64,000 nt of DNA from Variovorax sp. OV329 (GTDB lineage: Bacteria > Pseudomonadota > Gammaproteobacteria > Burkholderiales > Burkholderiaceae_C). Below the pieces are notes generated by a model. That model did not search any database and was not told where the DNA came from. It worked only from the letters and a program-made list of their open reading frames with translations. The stretch is taken from contig NZ_FOUG01000009.1 in NCBI RefSeq assembly GCF_900114785.1, positions 124,001-188,000 of the forward strand. The letters are read 5' to 3'. Every line of letters starts with the position of its first letter. Position 1 is the first letter of the stretch. Made by a program: the position numbers and the translations under genes. Below are positions 8,899-19,390 of the stretch, piece by piece.

Positions 8899-9014
8899 GG
8901 CCACGGTTTGCGGCTGCACACATCGGTGAAGACGGCCGCGACTGCGGCCGCGCACCGGTAGGACCGGCCACGATTGCGGCCGCGCATCAGTAGGAACGGC
9001 CGCGATTGCGGCCG
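8899..9014. repeat. Cluster of short tandem hairpin repeats (about 32-bp unit)
   Basis: Two clear 32-base units at 8933-8964 and 8965-8996, a degenerate unit before them (8899-8932) and a partial unit after (8997-9014). Each unit contains a stem GGCCGC / GCGGCC (or the variant GGCCAC) around a 4-base loop GATT or GACT, followed by a spacer ending in GGTAGGA or CAGTAGGAA. It lies between the RND gene and the DUF3300 gene. It resembles REP-type intergenic elements and could form several small hairpins in the transcript. There are too few and too close units for a CRISPR array. Confidence 0.7.
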
Positions 9015-9111
9015 TTGTTGCGCCCCGCTATGCTCCATGCGCAAACTGCGCGACAGGGACGCGCCCGGCCAGCCGCATCGTGCGGCGAGCCGAGACAACA
9101 AAGGAGCTTTC

Positions 9112-10599
9112 ATGCATCGATTGGCTTCCCGGTTCATGCGATTGCTGCTGGCGATGCTGGCCTTGAGTTCGTCGCTCGCCATGGCGCAGCAGACCTTCAG
9201 CAAGGAACAGATCGACCAGATGGTGGCGCCCATCGCGCTCTACCCCGATTCCCTCTTGTCCCAGGTGCTGATGGCCGCCACCTACCCGGCCGACGTGGCG
9301 GACGCGGCCAAGTGGTCCAAGGCCAACCCCAACCAGAAGGGCGATGCGGCCGTGAAGGCGGTGCAAAGCCAGACCTGGGACCCCAGCGTGATGTCCCTGG
9401 TGGCCTTCCCGCAGGTCATCGGGATGATGGGCGACCAGCCCGACTGGGTGCAGAACCTGGGCGATGCCTTCCTCGCCTCGTCCAAGGACGTGCTCGATTC
9501 CGCGCAACGCCTGCGCACCAAGGCGCAGCAGACGGGCAACCTCAAGAGCAACGCGCAGCAGACGGTGTCGGTCGAGCAGGAGCCGCAGACGCAGCAGACC
9601 GTCATCAAGATCGAGCCCACCAACCCGCAGACGGTCTACGTGCCGGCCTACAACCCGACGGTGGTCTACGGCACCTGGCCCTACCCCGCCTACCCGCCCC
9701 CCTACTACCCGCCCTATCCGGGCTACTACCCCGGCGCCGCGCTGGCCACCGGCATCGCCTTCGGCGTGGGCGTGGCGGCGGTGGGCGCCCTCTGGGGCGG
9801 CTGCAACTGGGGCGGCGGCGACGTCAACATCAACACCAACCGCTACAACAGCATCAACACCAACCGCCAGATCTCGGCCAACCAGAACAAGTTCCAGCAC
9901 AACGCGGACAACCGGCGCGGCGTGCCCTACCGCGACCAGGCCAGCAAGCAGCAGTTCGGCAACCGCGCCGGCGGCGACCCGTCGCAGCGCTCTGACTTCC
10001 GCGGCCGTGACAACGCAGGCCGCGACGGCCAGCGCCAGCAAGCCGAAGGGGCGCTGCGCGACCGCGGCATGGACCCGGGCCAGGAGCGTGACCGGCTGCG
10101 CAACGACCCCGGCACGCGCGACCGGGCCAACCAGGCGGCCGACCGCACCGGCCAGCGTGGCGGAGACCGGGCCGGCGATCGCGCGGGTGACCGCGCAGGC
10201 GACCGGGCCGGTGATCGCGCCGGTGGCGGCGGCTTGGACCGCGGCGGCGCCGGAGGTGACCGTGGCGGCGCCGGCGGAAATCGCGCCGGCGCCGGCGGTG
10301 ACCGGGGCGGTGCCGGTGGCGGCGGCTTCGACCGCGGCGGCGGCGCGCACCAAGTGCAGAACCGCAGCAGCGACAACGCCTTCCGTGGAGCCGGCAACGG
10401 CGCCTCGGAGCGCCAGAGCTTCGACCGCGGCAGTTCCAGCCGACAGTCGATGGGTGGAGGAGGAGGACGTGCGTCCGGCGGTGGAGGCGGCTTCCATGGC
10501 AGTGGTGGTGGTGGCGGCGGCGCCCGCATGGGCGGCGGCGGGGGCGGTGGTCGTGGCGGTGGCGGCGGTGGTGGTGGCCGCGGAGGCGGACGGCGCTGA
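9112..10599 (+). CDS. DUF3300 domain-containing exported protein with Gly-rich tail
   Basis: 495 aa. The ATG at 9112 is preferred over an upstream in-frame start because AAGGAG precedes it and a signal peptide follows (cleavage after AMA, residue 25). The N-terminal domain begins FSKEQIDQMVAPIALYPDSL, which is characteristic of DUF3300, and runs to about residue 180. A Pro/Tyr-rich segment follows (YPPPYYPPYPGYYPG), then a short glycine-rich hydrophobic stretch, then a long disordered Arg/Asp/Gly tail with five tandem DRAG units and a final Gly-rich run with GGGG blocks. The function of DUF3300 is unknown. It is followed 63 bases later by a DUF2950 gene, a pairing seen often in proteobacteria. 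Inferred: secreted or periplasmic envelope protein. Confidence 0.88.
   Translation: MHRLASRFMRLLLAMLALSSSLAMAQQTFSKEQIDQMVAPIALYPDSLLSQVLMAATYPADVADAAKWSKANPNQKGDAAVKAVQSQTWDPSVMSLVAFPQVIGMMGDQPDWVQNLGDAFLASSKDVLDSAQRLRTKAQQTGNLKSNAQQTVSVEQEPQTQQTVIKIEPTNPQTVYVPAYNPTVVYGTWPYPAYPPPYYPPYPGYYPGAALATGIAFGVGVAAVGALWGGCNWGGGDVNINTNRYNSINTNRQISANQNKFQHNADNRRGVPYRDQASKQQFGNRAGGDPSQRSDFRGRDNAGRDGQRQQAEGALRDRGMDPGQERDRLRNDPGTRDRANQAADRTGQRGGDRAGDRAGDRAGDRAGDRAGGGGLDRGGAGGDRGGAGGNRAGAGGDRGGAGGGGFDRGGGAHQVQNRSSDNAFRGAGNGASERQSFDRGSSSRQSMGGGGGRASGGGGGFHGSGGGGGGARMGGGGGGGRGGGGGGGGRGGGRR
10165..10224 (+). repeat. Five tandem 12-bp repeats encoding DRAG
   Basis: Inside the DUF3300 gene, five consecutive 12-base units encode Asp-Arg-Ala-Gly (residues 352-371). 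Synonymous codons alternate between units (gaccgg, gatcgc, gaccgc), so the protein repeat is conserved beyond the DNA repeat. Further DRGG and NRAG variants follow to about 10340. Such tracts can change in copy number by slippage. Confidence 0.75.
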
Positions 10600-10662
10600 G
10601 GGGCCGAGGCTCCGCAGATCGGTCCACTTCAAAAGCAAACCAACACGCGAGGTTCACGCACC

Positions 10663-11559
10663 ATGCAGAACACCCAGCAACGCTTCCGCGCCCTGGTCGG
10701 CGCCACCCTGGTGGCGCTCGCCCTGGGCTTCTCCTCAGCCGCTTCGGCGCAGCAGAACTACCCCAGCGCCGAGGCCGCGTCGCAGGCCTTCTTCAACGCC
10801 ATCGTCAATAGCGACGAAGCTGCGCTTCGAACCGTACTCGGCGCGGACTGGAAGCGCTTCGTGCCCACCAGCGAGATCGACAAGGAGGACGTCTACGCCT
10901 TCCTCGAGGACTGGTCCAAGGGCCACAGCATCGTGGCGGATGGCAACGACCGCGCCTACCTGGGTGCGGGGAAGGACGGCTGGACGCTGCCCATCCCGAT
11001 CGTGAAGGGGCCGGCCGGCTGGCATTTCGATGCGCGCGCCGGCCAGGACCTGATGGAGACGCGGCGCATCGGCCGCAACGAGCTGGCGGCCATGCGGGCC
11101 GTGATGGCCTACTACGACGCCCAGCGCGAATACGCCTCGGTCGATCGCGACAACAACGGCGTGCTGGAGTACGCCGACAAGTTCGGCAGCGCGCCAGGCA
11201 AGCACGACGGCCTGTACTGGGCCACCAAGCCGGGCGAGCCCGAGAGCCCGCTGGGGCCGCTGTACGCCAGCGTGCGCCCTGGCGAGGGCTACCACGGCTA
11301 CCACTACAAGATCCTCAAGGCCCAGGGCCCGAGCGCCAAGGGCGGCGCCTACAGCTACGTGATCGGCAAGCGCATGCGCGCCGGCTTCGCGCTGATCGCC
11401 TGGCCGCTGCAGTACGGCGAGACCGGCGTCATGAGCTTCATGGTGAGCCACGACGGCCAGCTCTACCAGAAGAACCTGGGCCCCCGCACCGATGCGATCG
11501 CGCGCGAGACGACGCGCTTCGATCCGGGCGAGGGTTGGCAGAAGGTGGACGCGCCCTGA
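10663..11559 (+). CDS. DUF2950 family exported protein
   Basis: 298 aa with a clear signal peptide (hydrophobic residues 10-25, cleavage near ASA-QQ). The mature protein starts with the DUF2950 pattern: a segment placing YPSAEAASQAFFNAIVNSDE, then LGADWKRFVP and later RRIGRNELAAMRAVMAYYDAQREYA, GYHGYHYKILKAQG and PLQYGETGVMSF. DUF2950 has no assigned biochemical role; the N-terminal half resembles NTF2-like folds. It sits directly after the DUF3300 gene in the same direction, so both are probably made together and act in the periplasm. Only 18 bases separate its stop from the convergent Bug-family gene. Confidence 0.88.
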   Translation: MQNTQQRFRALVGATLVALALGFSSAASAQQNYPSAEAASQAFFNAIVNSDEAALRTVLGADWKRFVPTSEIDKEDVYAFLEDWSKGHSIVADGNDRAYLGAGKDGWTLPIPIVKGPAGWHFDARAGQDLMETRRIGRNELAAMRAVMAYYDAQREYASVDRDNNGVLEYADKFGSAPGKHDGLYWATKPGEPESPLGPLYASVRPGEGYHGYHYKILKAQGPSAKGGAYSYVIGKRMRAGFALIAWPLQYGETGVMSFMVSHDGQLYQKNLGPRTDAIARETTRFDPGEGWQKVDAP

Positions 11560-11577
11560 GGAAGGGCGCGCGCCGGG

Positions 11578-12579
11578 TCACTCCGGCTTGAAGTCGATGG
11601 ACTTGAGCACCTCGCCCATGCGCCGGTAGTCGGCCTGCAGCGAGCGGCTCAGTTCTTCCTGGCTGCGCGGCTGGCCGGGCTCGAAGCCCAGCTCCGTCAG
11701 CTTCGCGCGCAGCGCCGGCTGGCCCATCAGCTTGAGCACCGTCTCGCGCAGGCGCGCCTGCTGGGCGGCCGGCACGTCGGGCTTGACCCACAGGCCCATC
11801 CAGCCGGTGGCCTGCAGCTGCGGATAGCCCAGCTCGGTGAAGGTGGGCACGTCGGGCAGCAGCGGCGAGCGCTGCGCCGAGCTCACGGCGAAGGCGCGCA
11901 CCTTGCCGGCGCGGATCAGCGGCAGCGAACTGGGGATGCCGTCGAACATCAGCGGCACGTGGCCGCCCATCACGTCCGTCAGCGCCGGCGTCGAGCCCTT
12001 GTAGCCCACGTGCGTCATGTCCAGGCCGGCCGCCTTGTTCAGCTGCAGGCCCAGCACGTGCGAGAGCGTGCCCGCGCTGTACGAGGCATAGCTGACCGTG
12101 CCGGGCTGGCTCTTGATCCAGCTGCGCAGCTGCGCGAAGTCGCGCGCGGGCACGTTCGGGTTGCCCACCAGCACCAGGCCGCCGCGGCCCAGCTCGGCCA
12201 CCGGTGCGATCTCCTTGGCCATGTCGAACTTGAGCTTGACGATGTGCGGGATCTCGCTGACCAGCGAGTTCACGCCCACCAGCAGCGTGTAGCCGTCATG
12301 CGGTGCCTGCGACAGTTCGTTGACCGCCAGTGCGCCACCGGCGCCGGGTCGCGGATCGACGATGACCGGCTGTCCGCCTTCCTTGCCCAGCGCATCGGCC
12401 AGCAGGCGCGCGACCATGTCGGCCGTGGCGCCCGCGGGGCCGGCCGCGACGATGCGCACCGGCTTGTCGGGCCAGGCCTGTGCCTGCGCTTGCGCGGGAA
12501 GGGCCAGCCCGGCGCTTGCCGCGCCGCAAGCCAGGAGGGCGGCGCGAAGCACGCGCCGGCGGGTGAAATCGAAGGACAT
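11578..12579 (-). CDS. Bug-family (TctC-like) solute-binding protein
   Basis: 333 aa from the ATG at 12579; the open frame continues upstream only as a shadow of the next gene. The N-terminus has a twin-arginine-like RRRVLRAAL and a signal peptide ending AQAQA. The mature part starts WPDKPVRIVAAGPAGATADMVARLLA, the hallmark of Bug receptors of tripartite tricarboxylate transporters, with later VGYKGSTPALTDVMGG and the closing helix typical of the family. These bind carboxylates in the periplasm, but no TctA/TctB membrane genes are nearby, so it is an orphan receptor, as is usual in Burkholderiales. It is the last gene of the eight-gene reverse operon, 23 bases after the YeiH gene, so its ligand is probably the operon's substrate. 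Confidence 0.9.
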   Translation of the reverse strand: MSFDFTRRRVLRAALLACGAASAGLALPAQAQAQAWPDKPVRIVAAGPAGATADMVARLLADALGKEGGQPVIVDPRPGAGGALAVNELSQAPHDGYTLLVGVNSLVSEIPHIVKLKFDMAKEIAPVAELGRGGLVLVGNPNVPARDFAQLRSWIKSQPGTVSYASYSAGTLSHVLGLQLNKAAGLDMTHVGYKGSTPALTDVMGGHVPLMFDGIPSSLPLIRAGKVRAFAVSSAQRSPLLPDVPTFTELGYPQLQATGWMGLWVKPDVPAAQQARLRETVLKLMGQPALRAKLTELGFEPGQPRSQEELSRSLQADYRRMGEVLKSIDFKPE

Positions 12580-12602
12580 CTGGAACTCCTGTACAGGAAA
12601 AG

Positions 12603-13616
12603 TCAGGGTGCCCAGCGCAGCAGCACGAGCACCAGTATGGCGAGGAACACGGTTTCGCCAAGCATCAGCGCCACCGGCTTGAAGCCGACGGTCGCCAGCT
12701 CGCGAATGCGGGTCTTCATCCCGATGGCGGCGATGGCCCCCACCAGGAACCAGCGCGAGAGGTCGCTGCCCAGGTCGGCCACGGGCTTGGCGATCCAGCC
12801 GGCGCTGTTGACCAGCACCAGCAGCGCGAAGGCCACGGCGAACCAGGGCAGCAGCGGCGGACGCTTGCCGCCGGCCGCGCCGCCGCGTGCACGGGTGCAG
12901 GCCACGGCGAACACGATCACCGGCAGCAGCATGGCCACGCGCATCAGCTTGACGAAGGTGGCGATGTCGCCGGTCTCGCGCGACATGCCGTAGCCCGCGC
13001 CCACCACCTGCGCCACGTCGTGGATGGTGGCACCCAAAAACACGCCGGCGGTGCGGGCGTCCAGGCCCAGCCACTGCGCGACCATGGGGTAGGCGATCAT
13101 CGCCACGGTCGAAAGAGAAGACACCACCACCACGGTGAACAGCGTGGCGCGTTCCTTCTGCGGATGCGAGGGCAGCGCCGCCGCCAAAGCCATCGCGGCC
13201 GAGGCGCCGCAGATCGCGGTGGCACCGCCCGAGAGCAGGCCGAACAGGCTCTGGAAGCCCATCATCCGCGCCACCACCATCGACACCGCGATGGTCAGTG
13301 TCACCGACAGCAGCACCAGCACCACCGGATGCCAGCCCAGCGCGACGATCTGCCCCACCGTGATGCGCAGGCCCAGCAGCGCCACGCCCCAGCGAAGCAC
13401 CGCGCGCGCCGCGAACTCGATGCCCGGACCGCAGCGGCTTTCTTCCGAGAGGAAGTTCATCGCCAGGCCCAGCAGCAGCGCGAACAGCATCACCGGCGCG
13501 CCGTAGTGCTGCGACAGGAAGGTGGCGGCCGCGGCCACCACCGCGCAGGCGCACAGGCCCGGGAACAGCAGCCGGCCGCGCGCGGGCCAGGCCGTGATGG
13601 AGAGGGTGTTGATCAT
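12603..13616 (-). CDS. YeiH/UPF0324 family putative sulfate/anion exporter
   Basis: 337 aa, about 10 membrane segments. It carries UPF0324 marks: CGPGIEFAARAVLRWGVALLG, GGATAICGASA, LGATIHDVAQVVGAG and the C-terminal WFLVGAIAAIGMKT. The family is annotated as putative sulfate exporter; members have been linked to sulfonate catabolism in other bacteria, where sulfite or sulfate must be disposed of. Here it starts four bases after the acyl-CoA ligase stop, and the operon also has a TauD-like dioxygenase, an enzyme type that releases sulfite from sulfonates. That co-occurrence supports, but does not prove, anion efflux during sulfonate or sulfate-ester breakdown. Confidence 0.88.
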   Translation of the reverse strand: MINTLSITAWPARGRLLFPGLCACAVVAAAATFLSQHYGAPVMLFALLLGLAMNFLSEESRCGPGIEFAARAVLRWGVALLGLRITVGQIVALGWHPVVLVLLSVTLTIAVSMVVARMMGFQSLFGLLSGGATAICGASAAMALAAALPSHPQKERATLFTVVVVSSLSTVAMIAYPMVAQWLGLDARTAGVFLGATIHDVAQVVGAGYGMSRETGDIATFVKLMRVAMLLPVIVFAVACTRARGGAAGGKRPPLLPWFAVAFALLVLVNSAGWIAKPVADLGSDLSRWFLVGAIAAIGMKTRIRELATVGFKPVALMLGETVFLAILVLVLLRWAP

Positions 13617-13620
13617 GGTC

Positions 13621-15249
<1,629 letters not shown>

Positions 15250-15296
15250 GATGTGTGTGATTCGTTCGTTGATTGAGGGAAGGACCGCGGGCGGGC

Positions 15297-16658
15297 TCAG
15301 GCCGGCACGCCGCGGGCTGCGCCCAGGGGCGCGGAATGGAGGTCGGCTTGGACCGTCTCGGCCACCAGCTTCAGGTCCGATTCGTAGCTGCGCGAGGCGA
15401 CGACGAAGCCCCAGGCCGCCAGCAGGCCGAACACCGGCATCGCGACCAGCGCGTGCTGCAGCGTCCAGGCGTCCGACAGCAGGCCGGCGATAAAGGGGCC
15501 GGCGGCCAGGCCCAGCAGGTTCTGGAACAGCGAGAGCACCGAGGCGCCGGTGGCGCGGATGCCCGGGTGCACCACGTCGATGACCACGGCCGCCACCACG
15601 CCCACGCTGCAGGTCATGAGGAAGCCGCCCAGGGCCAGCAGCGCAAACTGCATCTGCGCCGTCAGCGCGATGCCGATGTGCGAGGCGCCGAAGCCCAGCG
15701 CCAGCACTGCGGCCGACGCCACGCACACCAGCGCGGTGACACGCAGCTTGGCAGCCGGGCGGCGGCGGCCGGCACGGTCGGCGACCGCGCCCCACACCAC
15801 GCTGCCCAGCGCGCCGCACAGCACCACCAGGGCAGCGCGCATCGCGGCCTGCTCGGGCGCCATGCCGTGCTCGCGGTTGAGGTAGCTCGGCAGCCAGGCC
15901 CAGATGGCCGACACCAGGATGAGCTGCGCAGGCGCCGCGATGCACACCCACAGCAGGGTGCGGCAGCGCATCAGGCGGCCCACGATGGCACCCACCGTGC
16001 CGCGCGTGGAGCGCGTGGCCTCCTCGATGCGCGGCGTGAGCTCGACCGTGCGGTAGTCGCGCACCGCGAGGTACAGCAGCGCCAGCACCAGGCCGGGCAC
16101 GCCCACGATGCCGAAGGCGGCACGCCAGCCAAACTTCGCGGAGATGACACCACCCAGCAGCACGCCCAGCACCGAGCCGATCGACGCGGCCGAGAAGAAG
16201 GCAGCCATCAGCGCACCGCGCATGCGGGCCGGGAAGTGGCTGGCGATGAGCGCCGCGCCCACCGAGCCGTAGCCCGCCTCGCCCAGGCCCACCACCGCGC
16301 GTGCGGCCAGCAGCTGGCCGTAGTTGCGGGTGAACATGCAGGAGATCGAGGCCAGGCTCCACACCGTGGCCATCGCCACGATGCTCTTCACACGGCTGAA
16401 GCGGTCGGCCACCAGCGCGATGGGCACCGCGCCCAGCGCCACCGTCACCGAGACGGCCGACACCAGCGCGCCCAGCTGCTTGTCCGACAGGCCCCAGGCG
16501 GCCTTCAGGTGCGGGAACAGCGACACGATCACCTGGCGATCGATGTAGTCGACCATCATCAGCCCGATGGTCATGGCGAAGGCGAACCAGGCCTGGCGGC
16601 GGCCGAACAGGTAGCTGTCGGCGTCACCCTGCCGCGGGGCGTGCGTATGAAGGTCCAT
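15297..16658 (-). CDS. MFS transporter, probable carboxylate uptake
   Basis: 453 aa with 12 predicted membrane segments in two halves. MFS signatures: DRQVIVSL in the first helix region, loop 2-3 ADRFSRVKSIV, and RAVVGLGEAGYGSVGAALIASHFP, which is typical of the anion:cation symporter and aromatic or hexuronate-type permeases. A second loop copy is ADRAGRRRPAA. Embedded in the reverse catabolic operon between the quinone oxidoreductase and the acyl-CoA ligase, with 18 and 47 base gaps, so it probably imports the operon's substrate across the inner membrane. The exact ligand cannot be read from sequence. Confidence 0.88.
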   Translation of the reverse strand: MDLHTHAPRQGDADSYLFGRRQAWFAFAMTIGLMMVDYIDRQVIVSLFPHLKAAWGLSDKQLGALVSAVSVTVALGAVPIALVADRFSRVKSIVAMATVWSLASISCMFTRNYGQLLAARAVVGLGEAGYGSVGAALIASHFPARMRGALMAAFFSAASIGSVLGVLLGGVISAKFGWRAAFGIVGVPGLVLALLYLAVRDYRTVELTPRIEEATRSTRGTVGAIVGRLMRCRTLLWVCIAAPAQLILVSAIWAWLPSYLNREHGMAPEQAAMRAALVVLCGALGSVVWGAVADRAGRRRPAAKLRVTALVCVASAAVLALGFGASHIGIALTAQMQFALLALGGFLMTCSVGVVAAVVIDVVHPGIRATGASVLSLFQNLLGLAAGPFIAGLLSDAWTLQHALVAMPVFGLLAAWGFVVASRSYESDLKLVAETVQADLHSAPLGAARGVPA

Positions 16659-16676
16659 GGGGATGCTCCCGCAGGC

Positions 16677-17648
16677 TCAGGGCACCAGCACGGTGGCGCC
16701 GGTGGTGGCGCGCGACTCGAGCGCGCGGTGCGCCTCGCGTGCATCGGCCAGCGCGAACTGCTGGCGCGGTTCGCTCACGATGCGCCCGGCCAGCACATGG
16801 CCGAAGAGCTCGTCGGCCATGGCCAGCATGTGGGCGCGCGGCTGGATGTAATGCATCATCGCCGGCCGCGTGACCCACAGCGACCCCTTGGCCGCCAGCT
16901 GCATGGTGTCGATGACCACCGGCCCGGAGGAGGTGCCGTTGCTCACCAGCACGCCGCGCGGCTGCAGGCTGTCCAGGGACGCCTGCAGCGTGTCCTTGCC
17001 CACCGAGTCGTACACCACGGGGACGCCCTTGCCATCCGTCAGCTCGCGCACGCGCTGGGCGATGTTCTCGCGCGAGGTCACGATGGTGTGGGTGCAGCCG
17101 TTGGCCTTGGCGATCTCGGCCTTCTCGTCGGAGCTGACGGTGCCGATCATGGTCACGCCCATGGCACGCGCCCACTGGCAGGCCACCAGGCCCACGCCGC
17201 CGGCGGCCGCGTGGTACAGGATGGTCTCGCCGCCGTTGAGCGGATGGACCTGGCGGAACAGGTACTGCGCCGTCATGCCCTTCATCATCAGCGTGGCGGC
17301 CGTGCGGTCGGACACGCCATCGGGCAGCGGGATCAGCACCTCGGCCGGCATCACGCGCGCTTCGGAGTACGCGCCCTGCGGGCCGATCAGGTAGCCCACG
17401 CGGTCACCGACCTGGATGTCGGTCACGCCGGGGCCCACCGCCTCCACCACGCCCACCGCGTCCGAGCCCAGGCCGTTGGGCAGGGGCAGCGGATACACGC
17501 CGGTGCGGAAGTAGATGTCGATGAAGTTCACCGCGATGTAGCTGTGGCGCACGCGCGCCTGTCCGGGGCCGGGATCGCCGACGTCCACCTGTTCCAGTTC
17601 CAGCACCTCGGGACCACCGGTCTGGTGCAGTCGAATGGCTTTGACCAT
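16677..17648 (-). CDS. Quinone oxidoreductase (zinc-less MDR family)
   Basis: 323 aa, AAGGAG ahead of the ATG. N-terminus MVKAIRLHQTGGPEVLE is typical of NADPH:quinone reductases of the QOR group. The Rossmann motif AAAGGVGLVACQWA (about residues 147-160) binds NADPH; structural zinc cysteines of alcohol dehydrogenases are absent. RVGYLIGPQGAYSE and the helix containing LMMKGMTAQYLFRQVHPL match QorA. It reduces quinones or alpha,beta-unsaturated carbonyls. In the operon it could reduce an enone intermediate or simply protect against electrophiles. 75 bases separate it from the upstream hydrolase gene, the widest gap in the operon. Confidence 0.9.
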   Translation of the reverse strand: MVKAIRLHQTGGPEVLELEQVDVGDPGPGQARVRHSYIAVNFIDIYFRTGVYPLPLPNGLGSDAVGVVEAVGPGVTDIQVGDRVGYLIGPQGAYSEARVMPAEVLIPLPDGVSDRTAATLMMKGMTAQYLFRQVHPLNGGETILYHAAAGGVGLVACQWARAMGVTMIGTVSSDEKAEIAKANGCTHTIVTSRENIAQRVRELTDGKGVPVVYDSVGKDTLQASLDSLQPRGVLVSNGTSSGPVVIDTMQLAAKGSLWVTRPAMMHYIQPRAHMLAMADELFGHVLAGRIVSEPRQQFALADAREAHRALESRATTGATVLVP

Positions 17649-17723
17649 GTCTCTCTCCTTCTCTCTCGTGTAGCGGGGAGGTGGCGCAACAAGGGCGCGC
17701 CACCGGGATGGGATGGCGGCGGC

Positions 17724-18287
17724 TCAGGCCGCTGCCAGTTCCTCGATGAATTCGTGGGCCCTCGGCCAGGGGCCGAAGCCGGAAGCGGGGTTGAGGTGCC
17801 CCACTTCGCCCAGGTCGGCCAGGCGGCTGCCCCAGCCCTGTGCCAGTTGAACCACGCGCATCGCGTCGCCCAGCGGGTCGTTGCGGCTGAAGGCCACGAT
17901 GCTGCGAAAGGGCAGCGGACACCGCGGCACCGGCAGCCAGCCGGCGGCGTCGAGCTCGGCCAGCGTGGGGTAGCCCGCCGGCATCGGCTTCTCGAAGTCC
18001 GGCGGCGCGGCCAGCAGCGCGCCCTGCACGGGCCGCGTCGTCCGCTGCGCCCAGTGCGCAAGGGTGATGCAGCCGCCGCTGTGCGCCACGATGACGATCG
18101 GCCCGTCGACGGCCTGGGCCTCCCGCTCGATGGCGGCCACGCGGCCGGCCAGCTCGAGGTTTTCGCGGCCCATGGCCGGCACCGTACGCACCCGAGTCAG
18201 CTGCGCTACCAGGAGCGTCTGCCAGTGCTGCGGGACGTGGTCGCGCAGGCCCGGGACTACGAGGATCGTCGGCGCCATGGTCTTCAC
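17724..18287 (-). CDS. Small alpha/beta hydrolase, RBBP9/YdeN type
   Basis: 187 aa, close to the usual size of the RBBP9/YdeN serine hydrolase family. It opens with PTILVVPGLRDHVPQHWQT, then the nucleophile elbow VAHSGGC (Ser in HSGG, about residue 69), the conserved PPDFEKP after strand 6, the acid segment SRNDPLGDA and the catalytic His in GEVGHLNPASGFGPWP. All three catalytic residues are present. It starts four bases after the BKACE stop, so the two are translationally close. The family hydrolyses small esters or thioesters; a thioesterase or esterase step in the operon pathway is an inference. Confidence 0.88.
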   Translation of the reverse strand: MKTMAPTILVVPGLRDHVPQHWQTLLVAQLTRVRTVPAMGRENLELAGRVAAIEREAQAVDGPIVIVAHSGGCITLAHWAQRTTRPVQGALLAAPPDFEKPMPAGYPTLAELDAAGWLPVPRCPLPFRSIVAFSRNDPLGDAMRVVQLAQGWGSRLADLGEVGHLNPASGFGPWPRAHEFIEELAAA

Positions 18288-18291
18288 CGGA

Positions 18292-19350
18292 TCAGGCCAC
18301 GCGGCGCAGGAAGCCCTGCTGCCGGCCCTTGGGGTTGGGCGCGAAGCCGTTGGCGGCCAGCGACTCTTCCACGGTTTCGTAGAACACGCCGATCTTCAGG
18401 ATCTCGCGCGCTTCCTTGCCGTTGGCCACTTCGCGGCCGAACTCCTTGGCCATGCGCACCAGCTGCTCGACCTGCTGCACGGTCGTCATCTTCTCGGTGC
18501 GCGACTGGTTCCAGAGGTTGTCCTCGATGCCGCAGCGCACGTGCAGGCCCATGGCCATGCCCATCATGTTGATCGGCAGCACGTTGCGCATGCTGCTCTC
18601 CACCGTGAGCATGGAGCCGTCGGGGATGGCGCGCAGGAAGTTGGCCAGGCTGTAGACGTTGGGCGCGTCCATGCCGCCGCTGATGGCCACCCAGTTCATC
18701 ACCAGCGGGCCCTTGTAGATGCCGCGGCGCATCAGGCGCTCGACCGTCTCGTAGCTGTTGATGTTGTAGAACTGGAAGGCGCTCTGGATGCCCGCGGCGC
18801 TGAGGCGGCGCACGTGCTCCTCGATGAAGCCCGGGCCCGAGGGCACGATCATCTCGCGGTAGGCGGCGTTGTTCTGCGGGTCGGCCAGCGAGGTGCCGGC
18901 GATGTCTTCCGCCTCCATGTGCTCCAGCACGTTCATCTGCGTGGTGTTGACCGTCACCGTCACCTGGTCGGGCTTGGGGTCCAGTTCGGCCAGCATGTGG
19001 CGGGTGTCGTCCTTGAGCCACTTGGCCGAGGCGCCGTCGTTCTCGGGGGCGAAGGAGATCGAGCCGCCGACCTGGATGATCATGTCCGGCACGGCCTTGC
19101 GCACGCCGGCGATCAGCTCGTTGAACATCGACAGGCGCTTGGAGCCCTTGCCGTCCAGCTCGCGCACATGCAGGTGCAGCACGCTGGCGCCGGCGTTGTA
19201 GCAGTCCACGGCCTTCTGCACCTGTTCATCCATCGTGACCGGGATGTCTTGCGGGAAGTCCGAGGGAATCCACTCCGGGCCGTAGGGGGCAGCGGTGATG
19301 ACCAGCTTGTCCTGGTTCTCGGGGAAGAGGTGTCCGTCGAGGAAGTTCAT
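18292..19350 (-). CDS. BKACE family beta-keto acid cleavage enzyme (DUF849)
   Basis: 352 aa, longer than the roughly 275-310 aa canonical members. Zinc-binding motif HLHVR (about residues 59-63) and the second metal/active-site segment GLHVRCGIEDNLW are both present, as is VGGSISF. Family chemistry: a beta-keto acid plus acetyl-CoA gives acetoacetate plus a new acyl-CoA. Substrates vary widely (aminohexanoate, dehydrocarnitine, others) and are set by pocket residues I cannot assign. It lies 40 bases after the TauD-like gene and four before the hydrolase, so it is a core step of this pathway. The extra length comes from an insertion around residues 65-110 and a C-terminal extension. Confidence 0.9.
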   Translation of the reverse strand: MNFLDGHLFPENQDKLVITAAPYGPEWIPSDFPQDIPVTMDEQVQKAVDCYNAGASVLHLHVRELDGKGSKRLSMFNELIAGVRKAVPDMIIQVGGSISFAPENDGASAKWLKDDTRHMLAELDPKPDQVTVTVNTTQMNVLEHMEAEDIAGTSLADPQNNAAYREMIVPSGPGFIEEHVRRLSAAGIQSAFQFYNINSYETVERLMRRGIYKGPLVMNWVAISGGMDAPNVYSLANFLRAIPDGSMLTVESSMRNVLPINMMGMAMGLHVRCGIEDNLWNQSRTEKMTTVQQVEQLVRMAKEFGREVANGKEAREILKIGVFYETVEESLAANGFAPNPKGRQQGFLRRVA

Positions 19351-19390
19351 GATGTGGCGTCCTGTGTGTGTTGGGCTGGGTTCGGGTCGA

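Noticed and set aside
8899-9014. CRISPR-like direct repeats
   Set aside because: Only two good units with no unique spacers and no cas genes; the units are adjacent and self-complementary, so they are hairpin repeats.
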